A stretch of 64,000 bases of DNA from Acidimicrobiaceae bacterium (GTDB lineage: Bacteria; Actinomycetota; Acidimicrobiia; Acidimicrobiales; Aldehydirespiratoraceae), in contig JABIQM010000036.1 of assembly GCA_018699415.1 (NCBI GenBank), positions 31,499 through 95,498 on the forward strand, read 5' to 3'. The notes below the pieces were generated by a model that saw nothing but the letters and a program-made list of their open reading frames with translations, did no database searches and was not told the origin of the DNA. Of this stretch, positions 38,008 to 47,833 are shown piece after piece. Each line of letters begins with the position of its first letter. The stretch's first letter is position 1. The translations under genes and the position numbers were made by a program.

Positions 38008-39156
38008 TCATTCCTCATCGCCGAGACGAACGCCGAGCAACTTGGCCGCCTCGCTCACGCCCTCACCAGCGCTGGCAGCTCGGTCAATCGCCCTCATGGC
38101 CGCTGGCACGTCAAGGTCATTATCAAGCGCAGCCCGGACCCCGGCCAGAGCAGCAACCCCCGGACCCGCCGCGTTCCACTCAGCAAGGCGAACGATGGCC
38201 TCATCGAGAAGCGAATCGGTCCAGTTCCATGGCCGCCGATAGTGATGAATCATGAGCGCGAGTCGGATCGCCATCGCATGAACCCGGTCCCTTAGTTCGT
38301 GCACAAAAACAAGGTTGCCAGTCGACTTCGACATCTTGCGGCCATCAAGATGCACCATCGACTGGTGCAGCCAATGGCGAACGAACGGCTCCCCGGTGGC
38401 GGCCTCCGACTGAGCATTCACGCACTCGTGGTGGGGATACAGCAGGTCCACGCCACCACCGTGAAGGTCGATTGTCTTGCCCAGTTCACGTAGCGCTAGC
38501 GCGGTACATTCGATGTGCCAGCCCGGCCGCCCTCTCCCCCACCTTGACTCCCATGCTGGCTCGCCGGCCGCCGACGGACGCCAGAGTACGAAGTCAAGGG
38601 GGTCGCGTTTGGCCGGATCATCGGGCTTTTCGCCCCACTCTTCGGCCAACACCTGCATCCGGGCACGACCCAGCGAGGCCACTTGACCAAAGTCCTCAGC
38701 AGACCGGGTATCGAAGAAGACGCTGCCAGCCGTTTCGTAGGCGTTTCCGGCCTCGACAATCGCGTTAATGACACCGCGGACGTCGGGGATCGCGCCTGTC
38801 GCTCGCGGCTCGGACCACGGAGCGAGCGTGTTGAGTGCCTCCATGTCCTCATCGAACCTGGCCGTCTCGCCAAAGGCCAGATCGAGATAGTGCACATCAC
38901 GCTTCGCCGCAGCACGAAGGATGTCATCGTCGACGTCAGTGATGTTGCGGACGTAGCGAACCTCGTGTCCGCGGTCAATGAGGCGCCGCTGGAGGATGTC
39001 GTAGGTGATGTAGGTGGCAGCATGTCCAAGATGTGTCGCGTCATAGGGCGTGATGCCACACACGTACATACGCACAATCTCAGGCGGGTCAAACGGCACA
39101 ACCGCTCCGCGACGGGTGTCATACAGCCGCATGGTTGGATGCTCACTGCCGATCAT
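38008..39156 (-). CDS. mshC: Cysteine:glucosaminyl-inositol ligase of mycothiol synthesis
   Basis: Joins cysteine to GlcN-inositol, the ATP-dependent step of mycothiol synthesis. It is a CysS paralogue, told apart by MYVCGITPYDATHLGHAATY (CysS has CGPTVYD) and by its shorter length of about 382 residues. Other matches are VRNITDVDDDILRAA, RPGWHIECTALAL, GGGVDLLYPHHE and the KMSKS loop GRKMSKSTGNLV. The exact start is unsure (39219, 39156 or 39132); no strong ribosome binding site helps. Divergent from fabI. It implies the cell uses mycothiol as its low-molecular-weight thiol. Confidence 0.92.
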   Translation of the reverse strand: MIGSEHPTMRLYDTRRGAVVPFDPPEIVRMYVCGITPYDATHLGHAATYITYDILQRRLIDRGHEVRYVRNITDVDDDILRAAAKRDVHYLDLAFGETARFDEDMEALNTLAPWSEPRATGAIPDVRGVINAIVEAGNAYETAGSVFFDTRSAEDFGQVASLGRARMQVLAEEWGEKPDDPAKRDPLDFVLWRPSAAGEPAWESRWGRGRPGWHIECTALALRELGKTIDLHGGGVDLLYPHHECVNAQSEAATGEPFVRHWLHQSMVHLDGRKMSKSTGNLVFVHELRDRVHAMAIRLALMIHHYRRPWNWTDSLLDEAIVRLAEWNAAGPGVAALAGVRAALDNDLDVPAAMRAIDRAASAGEGVSEAAKLLGVRLGDEE

Positions 39157-39245
39157 GTCGCCGACGGTAGCGCCGAGGTCGTAATGTTCGGCGGAACCGA
39201 CCGGACAGAAGTCGGTCACTTCTCCCAGAAACCGAAAGGACCATC

Positions 39246-40013
39246 GTGGGCATTCTCGACGGCAAGAAGATCGTGATCACCGGCGTACTCACCGATGCCT
39301 CGCTGGCATTCGGCATCGCCAAGCTCGCTCAGGAGGAAGGGGCCGAGATTGTCCTGACCGGTGCGGGCCGTGGTCTGCGACTCACCCAGCGCACCGCTCG
39401 TAAACTACCCAACGAATGCGACGTCTTTGAGTTCGACGTCACCGATGCCTCCCACGTCCAATCGCTTCACAATGAACTCACCTCAAAGTGGGGACGCGTT
39501 GACGGCGCCCTACACGCCATCGGGTTCGCCCCTGAGGTCTGCCTCGGTGAGGACTTCATGGCAGCGACCTGGGACGACGTGAAGGTCGCCATGGAGATCT
39601 CGGCGTACTCGTTGAAGACTCTTGCCGAGGTTGTGTCCCCGCTCATGACCGACGGTGGCTCGATTGTCGGTCTCGACTTCGATGCAACTCGGGCTTGGCC
39701 GGCGTACAACTGGATGGGCGTGGCCAAGGCCGCCCTTGAGTCAACAAATCGGTATCTGGCTCGCTTCCTTGGTCCCCAGCAGATCCGTTGCAACCTCGTC
39801 GCCGCCGGTCCGGTTCGCACAATGGCAGCGAAGTCCATTCCCGGTTTCTCGCAGTTCGAGGACAGCTGGCAGGAACGTGCGCCTCTCGGTTGGGACGTCG
39901 ACGACAGTTCTGCCGTCGCTCGTTCGACCGTTGCCTTGCTCTCCGATTGGTTCCCGGCTACCACCGGTTCGATGATTCAGGTCGACGGCGGGTACCACGC
40001 AGTCGGCGCCTAG
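39246..40013 (+). CDS. fabI: Enoyl-ACP reductase, InhA/FabI type
   Basis: NADH-dependent last step of fatty-acid elongation. 255 residues, GTG start, with the family N-terminus LDGKKIVITGVLTDASLAF. The catalytic Tyr and Lys are in YNWMGVAKAALES, very close to the mycobacterial InhA motif. VRTMAAKSIPGF forms the substrate-binding loop, and TTGSMIQVDGGYHAVGA ends the fold. It stands alone between the divergent mshC and a convergent CNNM gene. Confidence 0.95.
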   Translation: MGILDGKKIVITGVLTDASLAFGIAKLAQEEGAEIVLTGAGRGLRLTQRTARKLPNECDVFEFDVTDASHVQSLHNELTSKWGRVDGALHAIGFAPEVCLGEDFMAATWDDVKVAMEISAYSLKTLAEVVSPLMTDGGSIVGLDFDATRAWPAYNWMGVAKAALESTNRYLARFLGPQQIRCNLVAAGPVRTMAAKSIPGFSQFEDSWQERAPLGWDVDDSSAVARSTVALLSDWFPATTGSMIQVDGGYHAVGA

Positions 40014-40132
40014 CCACGCACTGCGATGACTGATGGCGTTAATCCTGACGGGCTCGTCGGGCGATGCCGGAGCACCAGCGCTGCACCATCAGCCCAAACC
40101 TCAACCGGATAGGGCCAGCCCGGATGGCTTGG

Positions 40133-41188
40133 TCAGGCTGGTTGTTCGATATCGGTTTCGTCGGTGATATCACCGACGAGCGCTTCGAGCACGTCTTCAA
40201 GTGTGACCAAGCCAAGCAATAGCCCGTCATCGGCGCGGACCAGCGCAAGGTGCCGGCGCTCACGGCGCATTGCCCGCATGAGGTCGCGGACAGGTTGGTC
40301 AGGCGGGACAATCAGCATCCGGCGAATCATCTCTAGCGGCACTTGATCGGTGCGCTCGTCGGCTCCGAAACGCAAGAGATCCTTCGAGTGCACGAATCCG
40401 ATCACATCACCTGGCCCCGTTGCGGTTACCGGAATTCGAGAGTGGCCTGATTTCGCTACGAGCTGCTCGAGATCAGCGACCGAGGTCGATCGAGGCCGAG
40501 ACACCATGCGAGCCGACGGCACCATGATCGAACCGGCAGTTCGAGCCCGAAAGTCGAGCGCCCCCGACAGCAGGTCGTGTTCCATACCCTCAAGGGTGCC
40601 GCCCTCGACGGCACCGTCAAGAAGCGTATGGAACTCGTTGACCGTGAGCGCTGTGTTGAGTTCATCGACCGGCTCGAAGCCCAACATTCGAACGAATCCG
40701 TTACTCACCCAAGTGAGGAACCACACGAGTGGGCGTAGCAAGGTGACATACGCACCGTGCAAGGGCGCCAACAGTCGTGCCGTGGCTTCCGGCGCGGCAA
40801 TGGCCAGGTTCTTCGGCACCATCTCGCCCAGCACCATGTGGACGACGACCACGATTGACAGCGCAACCGTGAGCGATATGGCGTGGATCACACCAGCTGA
40901 CGGATGCCAGAATTGTTCGATGCCACGTTCGATGAGGTGGGCTACCGAGGGCTCGGCGACGTAACCAAGCCCAAGCGAAGCCATGGTGATGCCGAGCTGG
41001 GCCCCTGCAAGTTGGGGTTGGAGGTCTCGCACCGCGTCGAGGGCGATTGCCGCCAGCTCGTCGTCACCAGACTCGACCATCGGTTCAAGTCGGGCAACCC
41101 GGCTTGCGAGCAATGCAAACTCGACAGCCACAAAGAACGCGTTAGCGATCAGCAGGAGGACGGCGGCAACAAGGAAGCTAGCGGTCAC
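40133..41188 (-). CDS. CNNM/CorC-type membrane protein with CBS domains
   Basis: 351 residues of the HlyC/CorC (DUF21-CBS) family, which includes magnesium/cobalt efflux proteins. An N-terminal DUF21 membrane domain carries NAFFVAVEFALLASRVARLEP, QLGITMASLGLGYVAEP and VHMVLGEMVPKNLAI. Two CBS motifs follow (MVPSARMVSRPRSTSVADL; LALVRADDGLLLGLVTLEDVLEALVG). The C-terminal CorC-HlyC domain is absent, so it is shorter than its neighbour. The start overlaps the neighbour's stop (ATGA). Probable partners in one complex or pathway. Confidence 0.9.
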   Translation of the reverse strand: MTASFLVAAVLLLIANAFFVAVEFALLASRVARLEPMVESGDDELAAIALDAVRDLQPQLAGAQLGITMASLGLGYVAEPSVAHLIERGIEQFWHPSAGVIHAISLTVALSIVVVVHMVLGEMVPKNLAIAAPEATARLLAPLHGAYVTLLRPLVWFLTWVSNGFVRMLGFEPVDELNTALTVNEFHTLLDGAVEGGTLEGMEHDLLSGALDFRARTAGSIMVPSARMVSRPRSTSVADLEQLVAKSGHSRIPVTATGPGDVIGFVHSKDLLRFGADERTDQVPLEMIRRMLIVPPDQPVRDLMRAMRRERRHLALVRADDGLLLGLVTLEDVLEALVGDITDETDIEQPA

Positions 41189-42501
41189 GACGCACCCTCA
41201 GTCGTGACTGACTCCACAGGAGCCACGATTCGCACCGACGCCACCCTCAGTCGGTCCATGGCCACAACTTCGAGACGCCAGCCGCGGACCCTGCACATGT
41301 CGCCCGGTACTGGGATCTTGCCCAGCCGGTCGAGCACAAGGCCTGCCAACGTCTCGTATTCGCCCTCCGGCATATCGAAGCCGGTGGCGGAACGAACCTC
41401 GTCTGGATGCAGCGACGCCTGGATCACGGTGGACCCGCGTGCCTCCACTCGAGTGAGCATTGCCGGAGCGGAGTCATACTCGTCGTCGATCTCCCCCACG
41501 ATCTCTTCAAGAATGTCTTCGAGCGTGATGATCCCGGCGGTGCCACCGTGCTCGTCGATCACCACAGCGAGCTGCGAACCACCTTGGCGGAGATCAATGA
41601 GTAACTCGTCGAGGTCTCGAGCCTCGGGCACGGCCAGTACCGGCGCCATCAACTCTTTGACCATTGTGGTGGAGCGTCGATCGACCGGCACAGAGTGCAC
41701 GGCCTTGACGTGCACGAAGCCGAGAATGTCATCCAGGTCATCACCGATGACCGGGAAGCGGGAGTGACCGGTCACAACCGCGAGTTCGACCAGATCATCA
41801 ACCGTGCCAGATGCGTCAAGCGACGCCACCGAGACCCGGGGAACCATGGCGTCGTCGGCAGACTTGTCTGCCAGACGGATTGATCGTGTGAGTAGCTCGA
41901 CCTCGCCTGCGTCGAGGGTTCCTTCCTCGCCTGACGAGCGGATCAGATGCTCCAGTTCGTCACGGCCGGGAATGGATTCAAGTTCCTCTTTAGGTTCAAC
42001 GCCTAGGCGACGGGTGATACGCGCAGCGAGTCCGTCGAGCAGCACCACAACCGGACGAGCGAGGATGCCGTACACCGCAGTCGGTCGAGCAAGAACGAAT
42101 GACGCCTCCAGCGGCTTGCTGGTCGCCAGCGACTTCGGGATGAGTTCACCGAACACCATCTGCGTGAAGGTGGCGATCAGCAGCGCCAGGCCGATCGACA
42201 CCGCTGCCGGAGCCTCGCCGAAGATGCCTTCGAGGACGGGCTCGAGAAGGGATGCGATTGCCGGCTCGGCGAGGAAGCCGAGCAGCAACGAGGTGATCGT
42301 GATGCCGAGCTGCGCGCCGGACAAGTGGTACGAGAGGCGCGACAAGAGGCGCTGGGTCTGACGGGCACGACGGCTCCCTTGGCTGGCGCGCTCCTCGACA
42401 CGCGTACGGTCGACGGCGACCAACGCGAACTCAGCGGCAACGAACCCGGCATTGGCGCTAACCAGGGCCACCACGGCAATCAGCTGAAGGGCGGTATCGA
42501 T
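41185..42501 (-). CDS. CNNM/CorC-type membrane protein with CBS and transporter-associated domains
   Basis: A full-length HlyC/CorC-family protein: DUF21 (SANAGFVAAEFALVAVDRTRV; QLGITITSLLLGFLAEP; FGELIPKSLA), a CBS pair (SRFPVIGDDLDDILGFVHVK; LAVVIDEHGGTAGIITLEDI) and a C-terminal CorC-HlyC domain. No ATG, GTG or TTG lies where homologues begin. An ATC codon at 42501 has GGAGG six bases upstream and would give IDTALQLIAVVALV. The canonical alternatives, GTG 42606 or TTG 42564, would overlap the divergent ABC gene. I place the start at the ATC with low certainty; the product call is firm. Confidence 0.88.
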   Translation of the reverse strand: MDTALQLIAVVALVSANAGFVAAEFALVAVDRTRVEERASQGSRRARQTQRLLSRLSYHLSGAQLGITITSLLLGFLAEPAIASLLEPVLEGIFGEAPAAVSIGLALLIATFTQMVFGELIPKSLATSKPLEASFVLARPTAVYGILARPVVVLLDGLAARITRRLGVEPKEELESIPGRDELEHLIRSSGEEGTLDAGEVELLTRSIRLADKSADDAMVPRVSVASLDASGTVDDLVELAVVTGHSRFPVIGDDLDDILGFVHVKAVHSVPVDRRSTTMVKELMAPVLAVPEARDLDELLIDLRQGGSQLAVVIDEHGGTAGIITLEDILEEIVGEIDDEYDSAPAMLTRVEARGSTVIQASLHPDEVRSATGFDMPEGEYETLAGLVLDRLGKIPVPGDMCRVRGWRLEVVAMDRLRVASVRIVAPVESVTTEGAS

Positions 42502-42556
42502 CGGGGTCCTCCATCGGATCCGTGCGGTGGGCGGTTCTCTGCGTACGGTGTAGCCA

Positions 42557-44395
42557 ATGGCAAGCGTAGTGCCCGGGAGCGGGGTCACGATCGACGAGGC
42601 GGGCACTTCGACCCGGAGCGATGATCCTCGCTACCCGCGCCCGGTCGCGGCTATCAATCCCGACACCAGTTTGTTCTGGGTTCGGCGAATCTGGCCAGTC
42701 GTCTGGTCACAGAAACTTCCTTTCGTCGCGTCCATCATCGCCGGGCTGATCGGCATCACCGCCACGGTGTTCGTCCCGGTGATGATCGGCCGAGGCATCA
42801 CAGCCGTCGACGATGCCAACACGGTGCGTCCCTACGTCATCACCCTGGTGATTCTGGCCGTCATACGGTTCGTATTTGGCTTCGCATACCGGTTCGGACT
42901 TTTCCGTTCGGCCCTTCGGATCGAGAACGATCTTCGCAATCTGATGTACGAGCGATTAACCGAGCTTTCGTTCGACTTCTGGGACCGCACCCAAAGCGGC
43001 CAGATCATCAGTCGAGCAAACACCGACATTCGATCGATTCAAATGCTGTTCGCGTTCGGGCCACTGGTCGCCATGCAGCTTGTACTCCTTGGCATCGCCC
43101 TTGTGGTGATGTTGCTCGTCGATGTGACGCTCACTGCGGTAGCTCTCGCCCCGCTGCCATTCGTCTACATCATTGGAATCCGGCTCCGAAACCGGATATT
43201 CCCGCTTTCGTGGGTGGTAACGGCCCGGCAAGCCGAAGTGGCCACGATCGTCGACGAGAACATCCAGGGCATTCGGGTCGTGAAGGCCTTTGCGCAGGAA
43301 CGGCGCCAAGTACAGGTCCTTGCCCGCGCCGCACGCCGGCTCCGCTGGGCGGGCACCACGTTGGCCGAGACTCGGGCCCGGCACGCTCCGGCGATGGAAT
43401 CTCTTCCCCGACTCGGCCTCGCGCTCGTGCTGTTCTATGGCGGCCAGCAGGCCATCGACGGCGAGATCAATATTGGTCATCTCGTGGCATTCAGCACGTA
43501 TGTGGTTCTGCTGGCTGCGCCGTTCCGCATGCTCGGATTCATCCTGCTCCAATGGGAACGAGCTGGGGCAGCGGCAGTCCGAGTGTTCGAGATTCTTGAT
43601 GAGCAGCCCTCGATCCGCGATCCCGACGACCCGGTGCCACTCGGTCCAGTCGTGGGACGAGTCGAATTCGACAATGTTGGATTTTCGTACCCGACGAGCG
43701 AAGGCGAGGCTGTGCTCGACGGTCTATCGTTTACTATTGAGGCGGGTGAAACCATCGCTCTCGTTGGCGCTACCGGTAGCGGGAAATCGACAATCGCTCG
43801 TCTGCTTCCCCGCTTCTACGACGTCGACAGTGGCGCAGTACGCGTCGACGGGCACGACGTTCGCACCCTCAAGGTCACCGAACTCCGCACAGCCGTATCA
43901 CAGGTAACCGATGATCCGTTCCTGTTCGCCACGTCGGTGCACAACAATGTGGCGTTCGCTCGCCCCGATTGTGACGATGCCATCGTCAATGCCGCGATCA
44001 ATGACGCAGCCGCCACTGACTTCGTTAACGACCTACCTCTCGGCGTCGAGACCGAGATAGGCGAACGTGGGCTCACCTTGTCCGGTGGTCAGCGCCAACG
44101 CCTCGCCATCGCCCGCACCCTGGTCGCCGACCCTGCTGTGCTGGTACTTGACGACGCCACCAGCGCTATCGACGTGGCAGTCGAGGAACGCATCCACGAC
44201 GCACTCACGCGCCGACGAGCCAATCGCACCACCATCCTCATCGCCCATCGACTCTCCACTATCGCTCTCGCCGACCGAGTGGTCCTGATCGAGGACGGCA
44301 AAGTTTCAGAAACGGGTCGACACCACGACCTGCTCGCCTCCAACCCCCGCTACGCGGCGATTCTTGCTGATACCACAAACGGTGGTGACCGCTGA
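42557..44395 (+). CDS. ABC exporter half-transporter with a degenerate ATPase site
   Basis: A six-helix membrane domain fused to an ATPase, 612 residues. The membrane part spans about 35-330, with the intracellular loop motif FDFWDRTQSGQIISRANTD. Walker A is LVGATGSGKSTIARL and the signature is LSGGQRQRLAIART. Walker B reads VLVLDDATSAID, where the catalytic Glu is replaced by Asp. This marks the degenerate half of a heterodimeric exporter. It overlaps the next half-transporter by one base. Substrate unknown; lipids or drugs are typical. Confidence 0.93.
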   Translation: MASVVPGSGVTIDEAGTSTRSDDPRYPRPVAAINPDTSLFWVRRIWPVVWSQKLPFVASIIAGLIGITATVFVPVMIGRGITAVDDANTVRPYVITLVILAVIRFVFGFAYRFGLFRSALRIENDLRNLMYERLTELSFDFWDRTQSGQIISRANTDIRSIQMLFAFGPLVAMQLVLLGIALVVMLLVDVTLTAVALAPLPFVYIIGIRLRNRIFPLSWVVTARQAEVATIVDENIQGIRVVKAFAQERRQVQVLARAARRLRWAGTTLAETRARHAPAMESLPRLGLALVLFYGGQQAIDGEINIGHLVAFSTYVVLLAAPFRMLGFILLQWERAGAAAVRVFEILDEQPSIRDPDDPVPLGPVVGRVEFDNVGFSYPTSEGEAVLDGLSFTIEAGETIALVGATGSGKSTIARLLPRFYDVDSGAVRVDGHDVRTLKVTELRTAVSQVTDDPFLFATSVHNNVAFARPDCDDAIVNAAINDAAATDFVNDLPLGVETEIGERGLTLSGGQRQRLAIARTLVADPAVLVLDDATSAIDVAVEERIHDALTRRRANRTTILIAHRLSTIALADRVVLIEDGKVSETGRHHDLLASNPRYAAILADTTNGGDR

Positions 44396-46317
44396 TGTTT
44401 TCGATGGGAGGAGGCGGCGGGGCTGGCAGCTTCATGGGCGGACCCACGTCGATGCAGGCGAACGCAGCAGCCGGACTGCCCGCGGCAGACGTACCCGGCG
44501 ACTTGCGCCGCAAGGTTGAGGCCGCTCTTGAACACGAGCCTGAACACACCGTCCCCACGATCGAGTGGGAACCCGATGTCTGGGATCGCCAACCATTCTC
44601 GCTCGTCCGTTTCCTTTGGCCACACCGGCTTCGGCTGCTCGGAGCCATCGGTCTCGTCGCCATCGAAACTGTGGCACTCCAACTCGGACCGGTCCTCACC
44701 CAAATCGGCATCGATGACGGTGTCCGGGCTAGCGACAAGCGTGTGCTCGTTGCCACGGCGAGCATCTACGTGGTCGCCGTGCTACTCGCCGCTGTTCTTG
44801 GTTGGGCGCGCGTCTCCTACACGGGTCGACTGGGCGAACGACTGAACGAGACCCTGCGCATTCGAGTGTTCTCCCATCTCCAGCGCCAGGGCATCGCCTT
44901 CTACACCGACGAGAAGGCAGGTGTTCTCCTTACCCGAATGACGTCCGACATCGAAGCGCTGGCAGTCCTCTTCCAAGAGGGCATCGTCAACTTACTTGTA
45001 CAGGTCTTCACTCTCCTGGTCATCACGACTGCACTGTTTTGGTACGACCCACTGCTCGCCACGATCACCCTGGCCGTCGCACTTCCACCAACGCTCTTCA
45101 GTTCGCTATGGTTCCGCAAAGTCTCCTCGGCCGGCTACCTGCGAGTACGAAATCGCATCGCGGATCTCCTCTCGGATCTACAGGAGTCGCTCGCCGGCGT
45201 CCGGGTGATCGCCGCGCACAACCGTCGCACCGTCAACCTCCGTAACCATCGTCGAGTGGTCGGCGAACACCGCGACGCCGCCACCGCCGCCGCCCGAGCA
45301 AACTCGATTTACGCCCCTGGTACGGAGATGATCGGCATTGCCACGCAAGCGATCTTGCTCGGCATCGGCGCAACCATGGCAGCCAACGGACGAATTACCG
45401 TCGGCGAGTTGGCCGCCTTTCTGCTCTTCCTCACATCGTTCTTTGCCCCCGTCCAAACGCTCGTCCAGCTCTACAACAGTTATCAACAGGGCGGCGCCGC
45501 CATCGTGAAGCTACGAGAACTCCTCAGCACCGAGCCAATCGTCGCCCAAGCTGCAGGTGCGTCCGAGCTCCCATCCATCGAGGGCGAGATCGCCCTGCAC
45601 GACGTGACGTTCTCGTACGTTCCTGAACGACCTGTACTCCACAACGTGGATCTACGAATACACCCTGGCGAGACCGTCGCCTTCGTCGGCGAAACTGGCT
45701 CAGGCAAGTCGACCATCGCACGTCTCATCACCCGCTTCCATGATCCTGACTCCGGCACGATCACCATCGACGGTCACGATCTCCGGACCGTCACCCTTCG
45801 CTCCCTTCGATCGCAGCTCGGCGTCGTACCTCAAGAACCGTTCCTGTTTGCCGGATGCATTCGAGACAATGTGGCCTTCGCCAGACCCGACGCCACCGAC
45901 GACGAGCTTCGCCAGGCTCTCGAAGCGGTCGGAATCGACGATCTGGTCGACCGTATCGGCGGCCTCGACGCCCCCGTCCACGAACGTGGTGCATCTCTTT
46001 CGGCCGGCGAGAGACAGTTGCTGGCTCTCGCCCGCGCCTTTGTGGCGCGACCCAGGGTGCTCGTTCTTGATGAAGCGACCTCGAACCTCGATCTCCATTC
46101 TGAGTCACGCGTCGAGCAAGCACTCGACGTGGTTCTCGAAGGACGAACGGCTGTCATCATCGCCCATCGTCTCGCAACGGCTCGCCGTGCCGACCGAATC
46201 GCCGTCGTTGATGCCGGCGAAATTGTGGAATTGGGGGCACACAATGAACTTGTCGCTCTTGGCGGCCGCTACGCCCAGATGTATGACACATGGGTCGCTC
46301 ACGGCGGGGCCGAATAG
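44395..46317 (+). CDS. ABC exporter half-transporter with a canonical catalytic Glu
   Basis: A 640-residue partner of the preceding gene. It has a Gly-rich N-terminus (MFSMGGGGGAGSFMGG), six helices, and coupling-loop sequence IAFYTDEKAGVLLTRMTSD. Walker A is FVGETGSGKSTIARL, the Q-loop region LGVVPQEPFLFAG, the signature LSAGERQLLALARA and Walker B VLVLDEATSNLD with the catalytic Glu. The asymmetry with its partner is typical of heterodimeric exporters of the TM287/288 or BmrCD kind. ATG start directly at the upstream stop. Confidence 0.94.
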   Translation: MFSMGGGGGAGSFMGGPTSMQANAAAGLPAADVPGDLRRKVEAALEHEPEHTVPTIEWEPDVWDRQPFSLVRFLWPHRLRLLGAIGLVAIETVALQLGPVLTQIGIDDGVRASDKRVLVATASIYVVAVLLAAVLGWARVSYTGRLGERLNETLRIRVFSHLQRQGIAFYTDEKAGVLLTRMTSDIEALAVLFQEGIVNLLVQVFTLLVITTALFWYDPLLATITLAVALPPTLFSSLWFRKVSSAGYLRVRNRIADLLSDLQESLAGVRVIAAHNRRTVNLRNHRRVVGEHRDAATAAARANSIYAPGTEMIGIATQAILLGIGATMAANGRITVGELAAFLLFLTSFFAPVQTLVQLYNSYQQGGAAIVKLRELLSTEPIVAQAAGASELPSIEGEIALHDVTFSYVPERPVLHNVDLRIHPGETVAFVGETGSGKSTIARLITRFHDPDSGTITIDGHDLRTVTLRSLRSQLGVVPQEPFLFAGCIRDNVAFARPDATDDELRQALEAVGIDDLVDRIGGLDAPVHERGASLSAGERQLLALARAFVARPRVLVLDEATSNLDLHSESRVEQALDVVLEGRTAVIIAHRLATARRADRIAVVDAGEIVELGAHNELVALGGRYAQMYDTWVAHGGAE

Positions 46318-46323
46318 GCCACT

Positions 46324-47046
46324 GTGATCGTCGAACCTGAGGTCATGCTCATCGCAGGGCTGATCCTGCTCATCACCGCCACAGTCCAGGGCACGATCGG
46401 GTTCGGCTCCAACCTGCTCGCCGTTCCACTGTTCTCAATTCTCGACGCCCGTCTCCTTCCCGCCCCCATCTTCATCGCCACAATGGCGATGGCGATCTCC
46501 ACCGCTGCGCGCGAACGTCACAACATTCAGTGGACGGTTGTTCGGTGTGTCGCCGTTGGCCGCATACCGGGCACGATGATCGGTGCGATCGTGTTGGCCT
46601 CGGTAACAGTGGCCTCGATGCAGATTCTCATCGGTGGGCTGATTCTGTTGGCCGTAGCGGTGTCAGCCAGAGGTCTATCGCTCCCGGCCACTCGGCGTGT
46701 CTACACCACAGGCGGACTGGTGGCGGGCTTCACCGCCACCACATCGGGCATTGGTGGTCCGCCTGTCGCGCTCACGCTCCAACACTTGGACGGGCCTGCG
46801 TTGCGGTCGACCATGGGTGCCTCGTTCGCGCTCAGCGTAGTCATCACCCTGACCGGCATCGCCGCAGCCGGCCGCCTCGGCGTCGATGAACTCCTCGTCG
46901 GACTCGCACTCATGCCTGCTGCCCTTGTCGGCTTCCTCATTTCGGGCCCACTACGTTCTCACATCAACCCGTCTCGACTCCGCACAGCCGTGCTTGTCTT
47001 GTCCACGGCGGCAGCTCTGGCCGCACTCACCCGCGGCGTCTTCTAG
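46324..47046 (+). CDS. TSUP family membrane permease (TauE/SafE)
   Basis: 240 residues with about seven to eight helices and the two internally repeated motifs of the family: ATVQGTIGFGSNLLAVPLF in the first half and GGLVAGFTATTSGIGGPP in the second. Members move sulfonates, sulfite or sulfur-containing organic anions. The substrate here is unknown. GTG start seven bases after the ABC exporter gene, so it may share its transcript. Confidence 0.88.
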   Translation: MIVEPEVMLIAGLILLITATVQGTIGFGSNLLAVPLFSILDARLLPAPIFIATMAMAISTAARERHNIQWTVVRCVAVGRIPGTMIGAIVLASVTVASMQILIGGLILLAVAVSARGLSLPATRRVYTTGGLVAGFTATTSGIGGPPVALTLQHLDGPALRSTMGASFALSVVITLTGIAAAGRLGVDELLVGLALMPAALVGFLISGPLRSHINPSRLRTAVLVLSTAAALAALTRGVF

Positions 47047-47127
47047 ATTCGACCGATTCCTTCAGCTGTCTTGTCCATGCTCGGCGTGGCTCGTCGCGGA
47101 TCACGTCAAAGAGATTCCAGCTGCCGC

Positions 47128-47793
47128 TCAGCCTTGAGCATCGCCACACCCGCTGGCGGGCGTGGGCGAACTGATCGCCAGCAGCACACCTGAGTCCAGC
47201 TGAATCGTCGGCCCAGCCGTCTTGACGACATTGGCGATTGCCCGAGCGACAAAGGGATCGAGGCTCTCGCCCTTGAGCGCGTAGTGCACTCCCTGGCTCG
47301 TGATTCCAATTGCTGAACCGCCAACGGCATGAAGCGAGAGGTGGTCGCCCGGCTGCAGCGGCAAGGTTCGCTTGTCGTGCACAGGCCAGACCTGACTTGA
47401 TCCGACAAGAGCGCTGATCTCCAGACCTGCCCATCGCGGTGACGCCAAGACTGTGAGGTTGGCGAGAGCGTGATCTAGTCGCCCGCCATCGCGAACGACA
47501 ATCCTTGCCCGCGTGGCACCGCGCTCAACCGCCGCGATGAGTGCTAATTCTAGATCGCTCTCGTCTTTCGTCGCCGGATGCCGCTCGATCTTCGCGCCTG
47601 CACACTTGGCTTGCTCGAGTTGCTCGTCGTTAACGGAGTCCATATCGCCGACTACCAAGTCGGCCTCAACGGACTGTGCTTGGGTGTTCGCCAGTCCCCC
47701 ATCCACGGCAATCACAAAGTCGGCTTCATCGATCCAGTGGCCAGGGATCAGGCTTTCACCAGCAGCGACAATCAACGCTGTTTGCTCAGTCAC
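47128..47793 (-). CDS. thiN: Thiamine pyrophosphokinase
   Basis: Converts thiamine to thiamine diphosphate. The 221 residues show VIAVDGGLANTQ, VVGDMDSVND and DESDLELALIAA, the acidic motifs that bind ATP and magnesium, followed by RIVVRDGGRLDHALANL. The C-terminal half forms the thiamine-binding sandwich (GDHLSLHAVGGSAIGITSQGV is its start region). GTG at 47793 (VTEQTALIVAAG); the longer frame upstream overlaps the M23 peptidase gene in another frame and is not real. Confidence 0.88.
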   Translation of the reverse strand: MTEQTALIVAAGESLIPGHWIDEADFVIAVDGGLANTQAQSVEADLVVGDMDSVNDEQLEQAKCAGAKIERHPATKDESDLELALIAAVERGATRARIVVRDGGRLDHALANLTVLASPRWAGLEISALVGSSQVWPVHDKRTLPLQPGDHLSLHAVGGSAIGITSQGVHYALKGESLDPFVARAIANVVKTAGPTIQLDSGVLLAISSPTPASGCGDAQG

Positions 47794-47833
47794 GCCGCGA
47801 GCGTAACGCTGGGGCCAGCGACTCGACCCCCCC

